Source: Flavobacteriaceae bacterium (GTDB taxonomy: Bacteria; Bacteroidota; Bacteroidia; Flavobacteriales; Flavobacteriaceae). From it: a stretch of 50,467 nt of DNA. The stretch spans positions 1 through 50,467 of the forward strand of contig JAQWON010000006.1 in the NCBI GenBank assembly GCA_029245825.1, given 5' to 3'. Each line of letters opens with the position of its first letter. Positions within the stretch are counted from its first letter, which is position 1. A program made the position numbers and the translations under genes. The notes beneath the pieces are model-generated. The model saw only the letters and a list, made by a program, of their open reading frames with translations. It searched no databases and was not told the DNA's origin. This document shows positions 27,710-36,872 of the stretch, one piece after another.

Positions 27710-28165
27710 TCACATCATTGAGTTATAAAACTTTTTGATTCCTGTAACCTCTTTACCAAGCCAATCTGGCTTATCAAAAGACTGGTCTTTTGAAATTAAT
27801 TCAATTTCAGCTAAAACCAATCCTTTATTATGGCCTAAAAATTCATCAACCTCTATTGTTATATTATTATTTAATGGAATTTTATACCTTATTTTTGTTA
27901 TTGGTTTAGGCAAGCACATTCTCAGTAATTTTTTTGCAGTTTTAAATGGTATTTCACTTTCCCATTCTATTCTTGAAACCCCTTTTTTATCTGATTCTCC
28001 TTTAATGGTTATCCAGCCTTTTTTATCATTAATTCTTATTCGCACACATCTTTTAGGATCTTTACTTAAGTATGCCTGTGTTATTTTTTCTTTGCTGTTA
28101 TATTTTTTTTTATAACTGCTATTAGAAACTAAAAATTTTCTTTCTATTTCAATTTTAATTGACAT
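27710..28165 (-). CDS. CYTH domain protein (triphosphate tunnel metalloenzyme)
   Basis: The 151-residue protein opens with the CYTH signature EIERKFLV (ExExK, near residues 5-12). Alternating basic and acidic strands follow (RCVRIRIND, WITIKGES, EWESEIPF, IEVDEFLG, LAEIEL), lining the tunnel that holds triphosphate and metals. Small bacterial members hydrolyse inorganic triphosphate or nucleoside triphosphates. It is cytosolic and monocistronic. It converges on the asparaginase gene across 19 bases. The family is secure; the substrate is not. Confidence 0.9.
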   Translation of the reverse strand: MSIKIEIERKFLVSNSSYKKKYNSKEKITQAYLSKDPKRCVRIRINDKKGWITIKGESDKKGVSRIEWESEIPFKTAKKLLRMCLPKPITKIRYKIPLNNNITIEVDEFLGHNKGLVLAEIELISKDQSFDKPDWLGKEVTGIKKFYNSMM

Positions 28166-28245
28166 TTTATAGAATTAAATCTTGAATAAATTTAATACAA
28201 TGAATAAAATTAAAATTAGATGATTGTTTTTTATTTTTAAACTTT

Positions 28246-29337
28246 ATGAATGATAATCATCAAGATATTGTTTTAAGAAAAATAATCCATATAGATATGG
28301 ATGCTTTTTATGCATCGATAGAGCAAAAAGACAATCCTTTGTTAAGAGGTAAACCAATTGCTGTAGGAGGAGGTCAAGCTAGAGGAGTAGTTGCAGCTGC
28401 CAGTTATGAGGCCCGTAAGTTTGGAGTAAGAAGTGCTATGAGTGGATCTTTAGCAAAAAAAATGTGTCCAGATTTAATTTTTATTTCTCCCAGATTTGAA
28501 AGATATAGAGAAATATCAATGAAAATAAGATCTGTTTTTTATAAGCACACAGAATTAGTTGAGCCTGTATCCTTGGATGAAGCGTACTTAGATGTCACAA
28601 AAAAATCAAAAAAAGGATCAGCTACTCAAATCGCTTCTGCAATAAGAAGAGAAATAAAAAAAATAACAGGGTTAAATGCATCTGCTGGTATTTCGTCAAA
28701 CAAATTCCTTGCCAAAATTGCAAGTGATTGGAATAAACCAAATGGTCAAAAGACAATTTCTATTAATGAAACAGAAGAATTTCTTAATAAGTTAGATATA
28801 AAAAAATTTCATGGAATTGGTAAAAAGACTTCCTCAAAAATGTATAATATGGGAATTTTCTTGGGATCAGATTTAAAGAAAAAAAATCTTGATTTTTTGA
28901 CTGATAATTTTGGTAAGGCTGGTAAGTATTTTTTTAATGTGGTGAGAGGGATCCATAACGATCCAGTTAAACCTTATCATACACCGAAGTCATTAGGTGC
29001 TGAAAGAACTTTTAGCAAGAATTTAACAAGTGAAATATATCTTGAGGAAAAATTAAAACTAATAGCCCTTAAACTTGAAAATCGATTGAAGAAGTATAAT
29101 TGTGGAGGTAGAACAATTACTATAAAGTTAAAGTTCAGCGATTTTTCAACTCATACAAGGAGTAAAACTTTGTTAAATTATATAAACGATAAGGAAACAA
29201 TCATAAAATATTCTAAAGAATTGTTATATAAAGATATCCTTATTGATTCTGTGAGATTAATAGGCATATCACTCTCAAATCTGAATTTGAAACAAAAAAA
29301 AGAAACTTTTAATGCCCAACTTAAACTAGAATTTTAA
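28246..29337 (+). CDS. dinB: DNA polymerase IV (Y family)
   Basis: The 363-residue translesion polymerase has catalytic Asp17 in HIDMDAFYASIE and Asp111-Glu112 in VSLDEAYLDVT. The DinB fingers motif SYEARKFGVRSAMS is at 53-66, and the thumb contains ASAGISSNKFLAKIASDWNKP. The last residues (AQLKLEF) look like a QLxLF-type beta-clamp binding peptide. It copies past damaged bases with low fidelity. Length and order are normal. The stop lies only 4 bases from the convergent pyruvate kinase stop. No LexA-type operator could be recognised in the 80 bases upstream. Confidence 0.96.
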   Translation: MNDNHQDIVLRKIIHIDMDAFYASIEQKDNPLLRGKPIAVGGGQARGVVAAASYEARKFGVRSAMSGSLAKKMCPDLIFISPRFERYREISMKIRSVFYKHTELVEPVSLDEAYLDVTKKSKKGSATQIASAIRREIKKITGLNASAGISSNKFLAKIASDWNKPNGQKTISINETEEFLNKLDIKKFHGIGKKTSSKMYNMGIFLGSDLKKKNLDFLTDNFGKAGKYFFNVVRGIHNDPVKPYHTPKSLGAERTFSKNLTSEIYLEEKLKLIALKLENRLKKYNCGGRTITIKLKFSDFSTHTRSKTLLNYINDKETIIKYSKELLYKDILIDSVRLIGISLSNLNLKQKKETFNAQLKLEF

Positions 29338-29341
29338 AAAG

Positions 29342-30775
29342 TTAGCTTTTAATTGATGAAATTCTAAGAGTATTAACTTTCCCTTTATCAGATATAGGCA
29401 TTGCTGTAAGATTAATTAATATATCTCCTTTATTAACATAGCCTTTATCAGAAGCAATTTTATTTATTTGTTCGACAGTTTTATCTGTACTTTCAAAGCT
29501 ATCATAGAAAAATGCTTTCACCCCCCATAAAAGATTAAGTTGATTTAAAATCCTTCTATTTGAGGTAAAGACAAGTACATTAGATTTAGGTCTCCATGCA
29601 GAAATTTGAAATGCCGTATAACCGCTATTTGTAAGAGTGCAGATAGCTTTTGCTTCAACATCATTTGCTAAATGTGCAGCGTGAAAGCAAACAGATTTGG
29701 TTACGAATCTTTCATCTCTTCTTTTTGGAGGCTTTTGAGGGACAATTATCAATTCAGAATTTTCAACACTTTTGATTATAGAGCTCATTGTCCTTATAAC
29801 TTCAACGGGATAACTACCAACAGAGGTTTCAGCAGACAGCATAACAGCATCAGCACCATCCATTACAGAATTTGCCACATCATTTACCTCAGCCCTTGTA
29901 GCAGAAAGATTATCAATCATGTTTTCCATCATTTGAGTAGCAATAATAACGGGTTTCCTTGCTTTTTTTGAAATTAACACTATTTCTTTTTGAACCAATG
30001 GCACTTCAGCAGGGGGAATTTCGACGCCAAGGTCACCTCTAGCAACCATTAGACCATCACAAGATGAAATAATTTCATTTATATTTTTTATTGCTTCAGG
30101 TTTTTCAATTTTTGCAATTATCGGGATTTTGTGATTAGATTTTTTTTCTATGAGAGATCTTAATTCATCAAGATCATTACTATTTCTTACAAATGAGAGC
30201 GCAATCCAATCAAAATTATTTTGAATAGAAAATTTAGCATCATCAATATCTTTTTCTGTAAGTGCGGGTAGTGAAATCTTTGTATTAGGCAAATTTATTC
30301 CCTTTCTTGATTTTAACTTACCGCCTTGAATAGTTTTAACTTTTACCTCAGTTTTATTATCAGTATCAAGGACTTCAAAAATAATTTTTCCATCATCGAC
30401 CAAAATATTTTCACCTATTTTAACATCCCTAGCAAAATTTTTGTAATTAACATATATTTTTTTTGAATTACTCTCAAATAGAGATTTACAACACAAAATA
30501 AGATGATCTCCTTCTTTTATAATAGAATTTTTAGCAACTTCACCTATTCTCAACTTAGGACCTTGAAGATCTCCTAATATAGATGTGTTTACTCCCAATT
30601 TTTCACTAATCGAACGAATACTATCTATTTGACTTGAAATTTTATTGTAATTGGAATGAGAAAAATTAATTCTAAAAACATCAACTCCCTCAAGAATCAT
30701 TTTTTCAATAATTTCTTTTTCCTCCGTAGAAGGCCCTAACGTGGCAATAATTTTAGTTTTTTTAATTTGGTTCAT
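29342..30775 (-). CDS. pyk: Pyruvate kinase
   Basis: The 477-residue enzyme starts with KTKIIATLGPST (6-17) and contains the substrate site around IPIIAKIEKPEAIKNI with catalytic Lys, then DGLMVARGDLGVEIPP and KPVIIATQMMENM with AEVNDVANSVMDGADAVMLS. It converts phosphoenolpyruvate and ADP to pyruvate and ATP. The C-terminal effector domain is present but short. The ATG at 30775 shares one base with the stop of the preceding IPExxxVDY gene, so the two are coupled. Confidence 0.96.
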   Translation of the reverse strand: MNQIKKTKIIATLGPSTEEKEIIEKMILEGVDVFRINFSHSNYNKISSQIDSIRSISEKLGVNTSILGDLQGPKLRIGEVAKNSIIKEGDHLILCCKSLFESNSKKIYVNYKNFARDVKIGENILVDDGKIIFEVLDTDNKTEVKVKTIQGGKLKSRKGINLPNTKISLPALTEKDIDDAKFSIQNNFDWIALSFVRNSNDLDELRSLIEKKSNHKIPIIAKIEKPEAIKNINEIISSCDGLMVARGDLGVEIPPAEVPLVQKEIVLISKKARKPVIIATQMMENMIDNLSATRAEVNDVANSVMDGADAVMLSAETSVGSYPVEVIRTMSSIIKSVENSELIIVPQKPPKRRDERFVTKSVCFHAAHLANDVEAKAICTLTNSGYTAFQISAWRPKSNVLVFTSNRRILNQLNLLWGVKAFFYDSFESTDKTVEQINKIASDKGYVNKGDILINLTAMPISDKGKVNTLRISSIKS

Positions 30776-31239
30776 TAGTTAAAGTTTAATGAGAAACCAC
30801 TTAATCTCTCAACACTAATTTCATAGAAAAGAGAAACCTCGTCAATTTTACTTATTTCTTTCAAGAAAAACTCTTTTGAAACACCTGAATTAATTTTAAT
30901 AAAATAATCAACTTTCTTGAAATTTCTTATCAAATATACCTCTTTTGTTTCAGGAAGATTAAATAGTTCTTTGACTTTAGTCTCATCATCTTCTAATTTT
31001 ATAAACTTATTTGAAAAGAGATCACATGAAATACCCTTTTTTTTCTCTTCCCATTCAAAATGATTGAAAAAAGCATTTTGGTTTGGGAAATCAATATAAC
31101 CTCTGGCTTTTACAAATTTTGATCCACATTTGGAATTTAATAAAAAAGCAATTTTGTAGTCATCTATGTTAGAATGAATTGCAAAAAGCTTAAATTTTTC
31201 CTCTTCAAATTTTTCTAATTTGTAAATTTTTTTCCCCAC
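30775..31239 (-). CDS. IPExxxVDY family protein
   Basis: The 154-residue cytosolic protein has unknown molecular function. Near its end, LPETKEVYLIRNFKKVDYFIKI gives a variant of the IPE...VDY signature that names this small flavobacterial family. In other flavobacteria it is encoded between rnc and pyk. Here it follows fabF directly, 19 bases downstream, and rnc is absent. It overlaps pyk by one base. The family assignment is by motif and position; nothing can be said about activity. Confidence 0.75.
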   Translation of the reverse strand: MGKKIYKLEKFEEEKFKLFAIHSNIDDYKIAFLLNSKCGSKFVKARGYIDFPNQNAFFNHFEWEEKKKGISCDLFSNKFIKLEDDETKVKELFNLPETKEVYLIRNFKKVDYFIKINSGVSKEFFLKEISKIDEVSLFYEISVERLSGFSLNFN

Positions 31240-31258
31240 GGGAGATATCCTAAAAAGA

Positions 31259-32509
31259 TTAATCTAATTTACTAAAAACTATACAAGCATTATGACCACC
31301 AAATCCAAATGTGTTAGATAGAGCAATATTTACATTTCTTTTTTGAGCTTTTCCGAATGTAAAATTAATTTTTGAGTCAATGTTGTCATCATAGACCGAA
31401 TGATTTATGGTTGGAGGCACAATGTTATGATTTATTGCTAGGATTGAACAGATAGCCTCAACTGCACCAGCAGCCCCAAGTAAATGACCAGTCATTGATT
31501 TAGTAGAGTTAATATTCATCTTGTATGCGTGTTCTCCAAAAACATCAAGAACTGCATTTACCTCTGCAATATCTCCAAGAGGGGTAGATGTTCCATGCAT
31601 ATTTATATAATCAATTTGATCTGGTCTTATTCTGGAATTCTTGATAGAATTTTCCATGACTTTTTTAGCACCAATTCCATCTGGGTGTGGAGCAGTCATA
31701 TGATAAGCATCAGCAGAAAGTCCTCCACCAATTAATTCTGCATATATTTTGCAACCTCTAGATTTTGCATGTTCATATTCTTCAAGAATTATAGATCCAG
31801 CACCTTCCCCCAAAACGAAACCATCTCTGTTTTTATCAAAAGGTCGAGAAGCAGATTTAGGATTATCATTCTTGGTTGATAGTGCATGCATTGAATTAAA
31901 GCCACCAATTCCTGCTATTGTTATAGCAGCTTCAGATCCTCCAGAAACTATAATATCAGCATATCCCATTCTTATATAATTTAATGAGTCTATAATAGCA
32001 TTAGAAGCAGATGCACATGCAGAAACTGTAGAAAAATTTGGCCCTCTGAATCCATATTTTATAGAAATAAGGCCAGGAGCAATATCAGAAATCATTTTTG
32101 GAATAAAAAATGGATTAAATCTTGGAGTACCATCACCTGAAGCAAAGTTTAAAACTTCATTTTGAAAAGTCTCTAGACCCCCAATTCCAGCTCCCCATAT
32201 TACCCCGATCCTGTCTTTATCAATTTTTTCAAGATTTAATTTAGAATCTTCTATTGCCTCCTTAGTTGACACTAAAGCATATTGGGCAAATCGGTCATAT
32301 TTTCTTGCTTCTTTACGATCAAAATGATCAAGAGGATCAAAGTGTTTTAATTCACAAGCAAATTGAGTTTTAAACTTTGATACATCAAAATAAGTGATTG
32401 GAGCTGCTCCGCTTCTACCCTTTATAAGACCCTCCCAAAAAGATGGAATGTTTTTACCTATTGGAGTTAATGCCCCCAATCCGGTAACTACTACTCGTCT
32501 TGGTTTCAT
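31259..32509 (-). CDS. fabF: Beta-ketoacyl-ACP synthase II
   Basis: The protein is 416 residues from the ATG at 32509, directly preceded by a TTG codon that would add one residue. The Cys-His-His triad is Cys165 (VSACASASN), His305 (MHGTSTPLGD) and His342 (TGHLLGAAGA), with the conserved NTFGFGGHN near the end. It condenses malonyl-ACP with acyl-ACP in fatty-acid elongation, including the C16:1 to C18:1 step. It lies 11 bases after acpP, its substrate carrier, in the usual acpP-fabF pair. Confidence 0.96.
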   Translation of the reverse strand: MKPRRVVVTGLGALTPIGKNIPSFWEGLIKGRSGAAPITYFDVSKFKTQFACELKHFDPLDHFDRKEARKYDRFAQYALVSTKEAIEDSKLNLEKIDKDRIGVIWGAGIGGLETFQNEVLNFASGDGTPRFNPFFIPKMISDIAPGLISIKYGFRGPNFSTVSACASASNAIIDSLNYIRMGYADIIVSGGSEAAITIAGIGGFNSMHALSTKNDNPKSASRPFDKNRDGFVLGEGAGSIILEEYEHAKSRGCKIYAELIGGGLSADAYHMTAPHPDGIGAKKVMENSIKNSRIRPDQIDYINMHGTSTPLGDIAEVNAVLDVFGEHAYKMNINSTKSMTGHLLGAAGAVEAICSILAINHNIVPPTINHSVYDDNIDSKINFTFGKAQKRNVNIALSNTFGFGGHNACIVFSKLD

Positions 32510-32520
32510 CAAACTTAACT

Positions 32521-32757
32521 TTAACTTAATTGCTCTTCAATATATTGAATTGCTTGTCCTACTGTAGAAATATTTTCAGCTTGGTCATCAGGGATTTGGA
32601 TATCAAATTCTTTCTCAAATTCCATAATAAGTTCAACTGTATCTAAAGAATCAGCACCTAAATCATTTGTGAAGTTAGCATCAGTTACCACTTCGTTTTC
32701 GTCAACACCTAATTTGTCAACAATAATCGCTTTTACTCTTGATGAAGTATCAGACAT
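32521..32757 (-). CDS. acpP: Acyl carrier protein
   Basis: The 78-residue acidic helical protein carries Ser37 in DLGADSLDTVE, the attachment site of 4'-phosphopantetheine. It carries growing acyl chains for fatty-acid synthesis in the cytosol. It is the first gene of the minus-strand acpP-fabF-IPExxxVDY-pyk operon and is divergent from purN. Confidence 0.97.
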   Translation of the reverse strand: MSDTSSRVKAIIVDKLGVDENEVVTDANFTNDLGADSLDTVELIMEFEKEFDIQIPDDQAENISTVGQAIQYIEEQLS

Positions 32758-32783
32758 AAGTAATTTTTTTAAGGTTCTGTTGA

Positions 32784-32791
32784 CAAAAATA
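32784..32791 (-). promoter_or_regulatory. -7 promoter element for acpP-fabF
   Basis: On the minus strand this reads TATTTTTG, a perfect TAnnTTTG, 26 bases upstream of the acpP ATG. The nearest minus-strand TTG upstream is 27 bases away, longer than usual, so only the -7 half is convincing. Confidence 0.42.
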
Positions 32792-32903
32792 TAAAACTTT
32801 GTAGTAAAACACTATTAACAAAAAGAAATATAACTTTTCTTTGTGATTACATTTTATTTTAAATCTTGGTAAAGTTTATTTTAAAAGGGCTAATTAGGTT
32901 TTG

Positions 32904-33488
32904 ATGAGTGAAAAAAAAAACAAAAAAATTATAATTTTTTCCTCTGGTAATGGTACTAATGCAGAGGAAATTATAAAATATTTTGAAAATAAAAAAGAGA
33001 TAAATATTCACCTTGTTTTGACTAATAATTCTAATGCAGGTGTTTTAGAAAGAGCAAAAAAACATAAAATCCCTGCAATTTTTTATAATAATGAGGCATT
33101 TGAAAAAAAAATAGTTTTTGAAATTTTAAATTTTTTAAACCCAGATTTAATTGTTTTGGCAGGATTTCTTAGGAAAATACCAGACATAATTATTTCCAAA
33201 TTTCCCAATAAAATCATCAATATACATCCAGCTCTTCTGCCTAGTCATGGCGGGAAGGGAATGTATGGTAATAAAGTTCATAAAAGCGTAATTAGATCTA
33301 ATGACTCAAAAACAGGTATAACAATTCACTTTGTAAATGGTGATTACGATAAGGGGGAAATAATTTTACAAAAATCTATAAATGTTGAGTCTAAAGATTC
33401 ACCGGAAAGTCTTTTAAAACGAGTTCAAAAATTAGAGCACAAATTTTACCCTTTAATTATTGAAAAGCTTCTAGATGAACAAAGCTGA
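32904..33488 (+). CDS. purN: Phosphoribosylglycinamide formyltransferase 1
   Basis: The protein is 194 residues from the ATG at 32904. The active-site motifs of the folate-dependent enzyme are visible: NIHPALLPSHGGKGMYG, then the catalytic His in ITIHFV and Asp in GDYDKGEII. It transfers a formyl group from 10-formyl-THF to GAR in purine synthesis. The last 14 bases overlap the start of rnhA. It is divergent from acpP across 146 bases with no other gene. Confidence 0.95.
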   Translation: MSEKKNKKIIIFSSGNGTNAEEIIKYFENKKEINIHLVLTNNSNAGVLERAKKHKIPAIFYNNEAFEKKIVFEILNFLNPDLIVLAGFLRKIPDIIISKFPNKIINIHPALLPSHGGKGMYGNKVHKSVIRSNDSKTGITIHFVNGDYDKGEIILQKSINVESKDSPESLLKRVQKLEHKFYPLIIEKLLDEQS

Positions 33489-33963
33489 TAAGGAAATATT
33501 GTTATTTACTGATGGATCATCAATTGGGAATCCTGGTCCCGGAGGATATGGAATAGTTATGGAATTAAAAGACACAACTTACAAAAAAGAATTTTCAAAA
33601 GGGTTTAGATACACGACTAATAATAGGATGGAATTAATGGCTATAATAGTTGGATTGGAATCAATAAAAAAAGAATCTTCTAAAGTAAAAGTTTACTAAG
33701 ATTCAAAATATGTCATTGATTCTATTAATAATAAATGGATTTTTGATTGGCAGAAAAAAGGATTCAAAGGAAAAAAAAATCCTGATTTATGGGAAAGGTT
33801 TATTAAAGTTTATAAAAAAAACAATTTGGATTTTAAATGGATCAAGGGACACAATTCCCATCCGCAAAATGAGCGCTGTGATTTTTTAGCTAATACCGCT
33901 GCTAAGAAAAATGACCTGATTAAAGATGAATATTATGAAAATATTTCAAAATATAATGATTAA
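33475..33963 (+). pseudogene. rnhA: Ribonuclease HI interrupted by one in-frame TAA
   Basis: Codon 75 (33697-33699) is TAA. Upstream, 74 codons encode the first half of RNase HI with the catalytic residues of FTDGSS (Asp) and NNRMEL (Glu). Downstream, in the same frame and without further stops, DSKYVIDS carries the third Asp directly after the stop. KGHNSHPQNERCDFLAN carries the late His and Asp. Relatives commonly read VYSDSKYV here, so TCA to TAA is the simplest change. The full frame would give 162 residues, a normal length. There is no in-frame ATG soon after the stop from which to restart. RNase HI cleaves RNA in RNA:DNA hybrids. Causes could be a true nonsense mutation, readthrough, or a sequencing or assembly error. 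Confidence 0.9.
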
Positions 33964-34016
33964 AACTAAATCTTGCATAAGTTATTCTATGATTAGAAGT
34001 TTTTTAATTTTGTCAA

Positions 34017-34940
34017 ATGAATAGTAAATTATTAGTTGTGGGTACTATCGCTTATGATACTATTCAAACTCCATATGCCAAAGTTGATAAAATTTTTGGT
34101 GGATCAGCAACTCACATTGCTTTAGCCTCATCAAAATTCAACCTAGATTGTTCAATAATATCAATTGTCGGGAATGATTTTGAAAAGAAATATTTAGATC
34201 TTTTGAGAGAAAAAGGCATTAACACTTCTGGGATTAGCATATCAAAAAAAGGCAAAACATTTCAATGGAGTGGGCAATATTTTTCTGATATGAAAACTAG
34301 AAAAACAATTGATACTCAACTTAATGTTTTAGAGGAATTTGAACCTAAAGTAATAACAGAATTATCAAATCCTGATATTTTAGTTCTGGCAAATTTACAC
34401 CCAGAAATACAGATTGACACCCTAAATCAGATTAGAAAAAAACCTAAACTAATTGTTTTGGATACTATGAATTTTTGGATCGAAAACTTCCGATCGCCTT
34501 TAAATAAGATAATCTCAATGGTTGATGTAATTTCAATAAATGATGAAGAGGCTTTAATGTTAACAGGAGAAAATTCAATTACCAAAGCAGTTAAGGAAAT
34601 AATTAATATGGGGCCTGAATTTGTCATAGTTAAAGAAGGGCATAAGGGGGCTTCACTTTTTTATAATGAAAAAAGCTTTTTTATCCCTTCTTTTCCAGTT
34701 AAAGAAGTTATTGATCCCACTGGTGCTGGAGACAGTTTTATTGGGGGGTTTGTTGGTTATCTGGCCGAACAAGATCAAATTTCAATTGAATCAATTAAAA
34801 AAGCTTTAATATATGCTTGTGCAATGGGTTCATTCATTGTAGAAAAATTTGGATCTGAAAATTTAATTAATTTACCTGCTGAATCAATTAAATTAAGAGT
34901 TAATGCGATTAGAGAAATGACTAAATTTGAAAACCAATAA
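34017..34940 (+). CDS. PfkB family carbohydrate kinase
   Basis: The 307-residue ribokinase-fold enzyme has the C-terminal PfkB signature DPTGAGDSFIGGF, with the catalytic Asp in GAGD and the anion-hole glycines. An N-terminal FGGSATHIALASSKF glycine pair closes over the substrate. It phosphorylates a sugar or nucleoside; the substrate is not evident. It is located between rnhA and the amidophosphoribosyltransferase paralogue, a conserved flavobacterial neighbourhood, so a role in ribose or nucleoside salvage is plausible but inferred. It starts 53 bases after rnhA and ends 23 bases before the next gene. Confidence 0.92.
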   Translation: MNSKLLVVGTIAYDTIQTPYAKVDKIFGGSATHIALASSKFNLDCSIISIVGNDFEKKYLDLLREKGINTSGISISKKGKTFQWSGQYFSDMKTRKTIDTQLNVLEEFEPKVITELSNPDILVLANLHPEIQIDTLNQIRKKPKLIVLDTMNFWIENFRSPLNKIISMVDVISINDEEALMLTGENSITKAVKEIINMGPEFVIVKEGHKGASLFYNEKSFFIPSFPVKEVIDPTGAGDSFIGGFVGYLAEQDQISIESIKKALIYACAMGSFIVEKFGSENLINLPAESIKLRVNAIREMTKFENQ

Positions 34941-34963
34941 TATGGAGAATTAAATATTTTGAC

Positions 34964-36862
34964 ATGAGTGATTTTATAAAACACGAATGTGGTATTGCTT
35001 TAATTCATTTAAAAAAACCTCTTTCATATTTTAAAGAAAAATATGGGACTGTTTTGTTTGGAATAGATAAAATGTTTTTGATGTTACAAAAGCAGCATAA
35101 CAGAGGTCAAGATGGTGCTGGTTTTGCAACAATCAAACTGGAAATGAATCCTGGCGAAAGATATATCAGTAGGATAAGATCAAATGGAGATCAACCTATT
35201 CAAGAAATCTTTCGAAAGATTAACAAAAAAATTAATCTAATTAAAAAGGATGAACCTAAAATATTGGATGATATTAAATTGTTTAAAAGAAAAATTCCTT
35301 GTTCTGGTGAATTATTATTGGGCCATGTTAGATATGGAACATATGGTAAAAACAGTATTGAAAATGTTCAACCTTTACTTAGGCAAAATAATTGGATGCA
35401 CCGAAATTTAATTCTTGCTGGGAATTTTAATTTAACAAATGTAAATGAACTTTTTTCTGAACTTGTAGAATATGGACAACATCCAAAGGAGCGTTCAGAT
35501 ACAATTACAATTATGGAAAAAATTGGACACTTCCTTGATTCCTCTGTGGCAAAAATATATAGGACACTTAAATCGGAGGGTTATACAAAATCTGATGCAT
35601 CTCCTCAAATTGCTGAACGATTCAATATGAAAAAAGTACTTTATAAGGCATCTAAAAATTGGGATGGAGGATATGTTATTGCTGGTCTTCTGGGGCATGG
35701 CGATTCATTTGTTTTAAGAGATCCTTCAGGAATTAGACCAGCTTTTTATCATGAAAATGATGAATTATTAGTTGTTGCATCTGAGAGACCTGTTATACAA
35801 ACTGTTTTCAATGTTTCTTTAAAATCAATAGGGGAGCTTGAACCTGGACATGCAATTTTAACAAAAAAATCTGGCGCTGTCTCTGTAGAATTGATACAAA
35901 AGCCACTAATAAAAAAGCAATGTTCTTTTGAAAGAATATATTTTTCTAGAGGTAGTGACGCATCAATTTATAAAGAGAGAAAAAAATTAGGGAATAATCT
36001 ATTCCCTCAAATAATGAAGTCAATTAATAATGATATTAAAAACACTGTATTTTCTTTTATTCCAAACACTGCTGAAACCTCATTTTACGGTTTGATTGAA
36101 TCGGTTCAAAATTATATAGTTGATCAACTAAACAAAAAGATTAAAGAAGATGAGATTAAAAAAAATAGTGAATTAAATAAACTATTATCTCTTCGTCCTA
36201 GAGTTGAAAAAATTGCAATTAAAGATGCAAAACTTAGAACATTTATAACTGAGGATACTCAAAGAGAGGATCTGGTTGGTCATGTTTATGATGTCACCTA
36301 TGGGGTTATAAAGCCAAAAGATAATTTAGTTATTATAGATGACAGTATAGTTAGAGGCACTACTCTTCAAAAAAGTATTTTAAAAATTTTGGATAGACTA
36401 AATCCAAAAAAAATTATTATCGTTTCTAGTGCTCCACAAATAAGGTATATTGATTGTTATGGAATTGATATGGCAAGATTAGATAAATTAATTGCTTTTA
36501 GAGCGGCTCTATCTCTTCATAAAGATATTGGAACATATGATAAAATTTTGAAACAGACTTATAAGAACTGTAAGTCCAGCTTAAAGAATCCAGCAAAACA
36601 AGTAACTAATTTTGTAAAAGCAATTTATGAACCTTTTTCAGCAGAAGAAATCTCTAAAAAAATAGCTGAATTACTTAAAAATAATTCAATAAAATCTGAT
36701 TTAGAAATAATTTATCAGTCAATTGAGGGTTTACACAGTGCCTGCCCAGATCATCTGGGGGACTGGTATTTTTCTGGAAATTATCCAACTCCTGGCGGCA
36801 ATAAAGTAGTAAATAAATCTTTCATTAATTTTTATGAAGGAAAATCAATAAGAGCTTATTAA
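34964..36862 (+). CDS. Amidophosphoribosyltransferase-like protein, long Bacteroidota paralogue
   Basis: The 632-residue protein has an N-terminal Ntn glutaminase domain whose nucleophile would be Cys9 after an eight-residue propeptide (KHECGIAL). Arg in GHVRYGTYG binds glutamine. The C-terminal phosphoribosyltransferase domain has the PRPP loop VIIDDSIVRGTT and YGIDMARLDKLIAF. It is over 100 residues longer than classical PurF, with an insertion around 165-225 and another near 335-415. The usual HNGNL oxyanion motif reads AGNFNLTN. These traits suit a paralogue seen in Bacteroidota beside a PfkB kinase. It may make phosphoribosylamine, but a different role is possible. Confidence 0.85.
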   Translation: MSDFIKHECGIALIHLKKPLSYFKEKYGTVLFGIDKMFLMLQKQHNRGQDGAGFATIKLEMNPGERYISRIRSNGDQPIQEIFRKINKKINLIKKDEPKILDDIKLFKRKIPCSGELLLGHVRYGTYGKNSIENVQPLLRQNNWMHRNLILAGNFNLTNVNELFSELVEYGQHPKERSDTITIMEKIGHFLDSSVAKIYRTLKSEGYTKSDASPQIAERFNMKKVLYKASKNWDGGYVIAGLLGHGDSFVLRDPSGIRPAFYHENDELLVVASERPVIQTVFNVSLKSIGELEPGHAILTKKSGAVSVELIQKPLIKKQCSFERIYFSRGSDASIYKERKKLGNNLFPQIMKSINNDIKNTVFSFIPNTAETSFYGLIESVQNYIVDQLNKKIKEDEIKKNSELNKLLSLRPRVEKIAIKDAKLRTFITEDTQREDLVGHVYDVTYGVIKPKDNLVIIDDSIVRGTTLQKSILKILDRLNPKKIIIVSSAPQIRYIDCYGIDMARLDKLIAFRAALSLHKDIGTYDKILKQTYKNCKSSLKNPAKQVTNFVKAIYEPFSAEEISKKIAELLKNNSIKSDLEIIYQSIEGLHSACPDHLGDWYFSGNYPTPGGNKVVNKSFINFYEGKSIRAY

Positions 36863-36872
36863 CTTTTTTAAG

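Noticed and set aside
27735..28115. 126-codon open frame antisense to the CYTH gene
   Set aside because: It mirrors a gene with an intact EIERK motif; the antisense product is a low-information hydrophobic sequence.
34005..34012. TAATTTTG, a perfect -7 match before the PfkB gene
   Set aside because: It ends only 4 bases before the ATG, so transcription would start at or inside the start codon; with no -33 match it is more likely chance.
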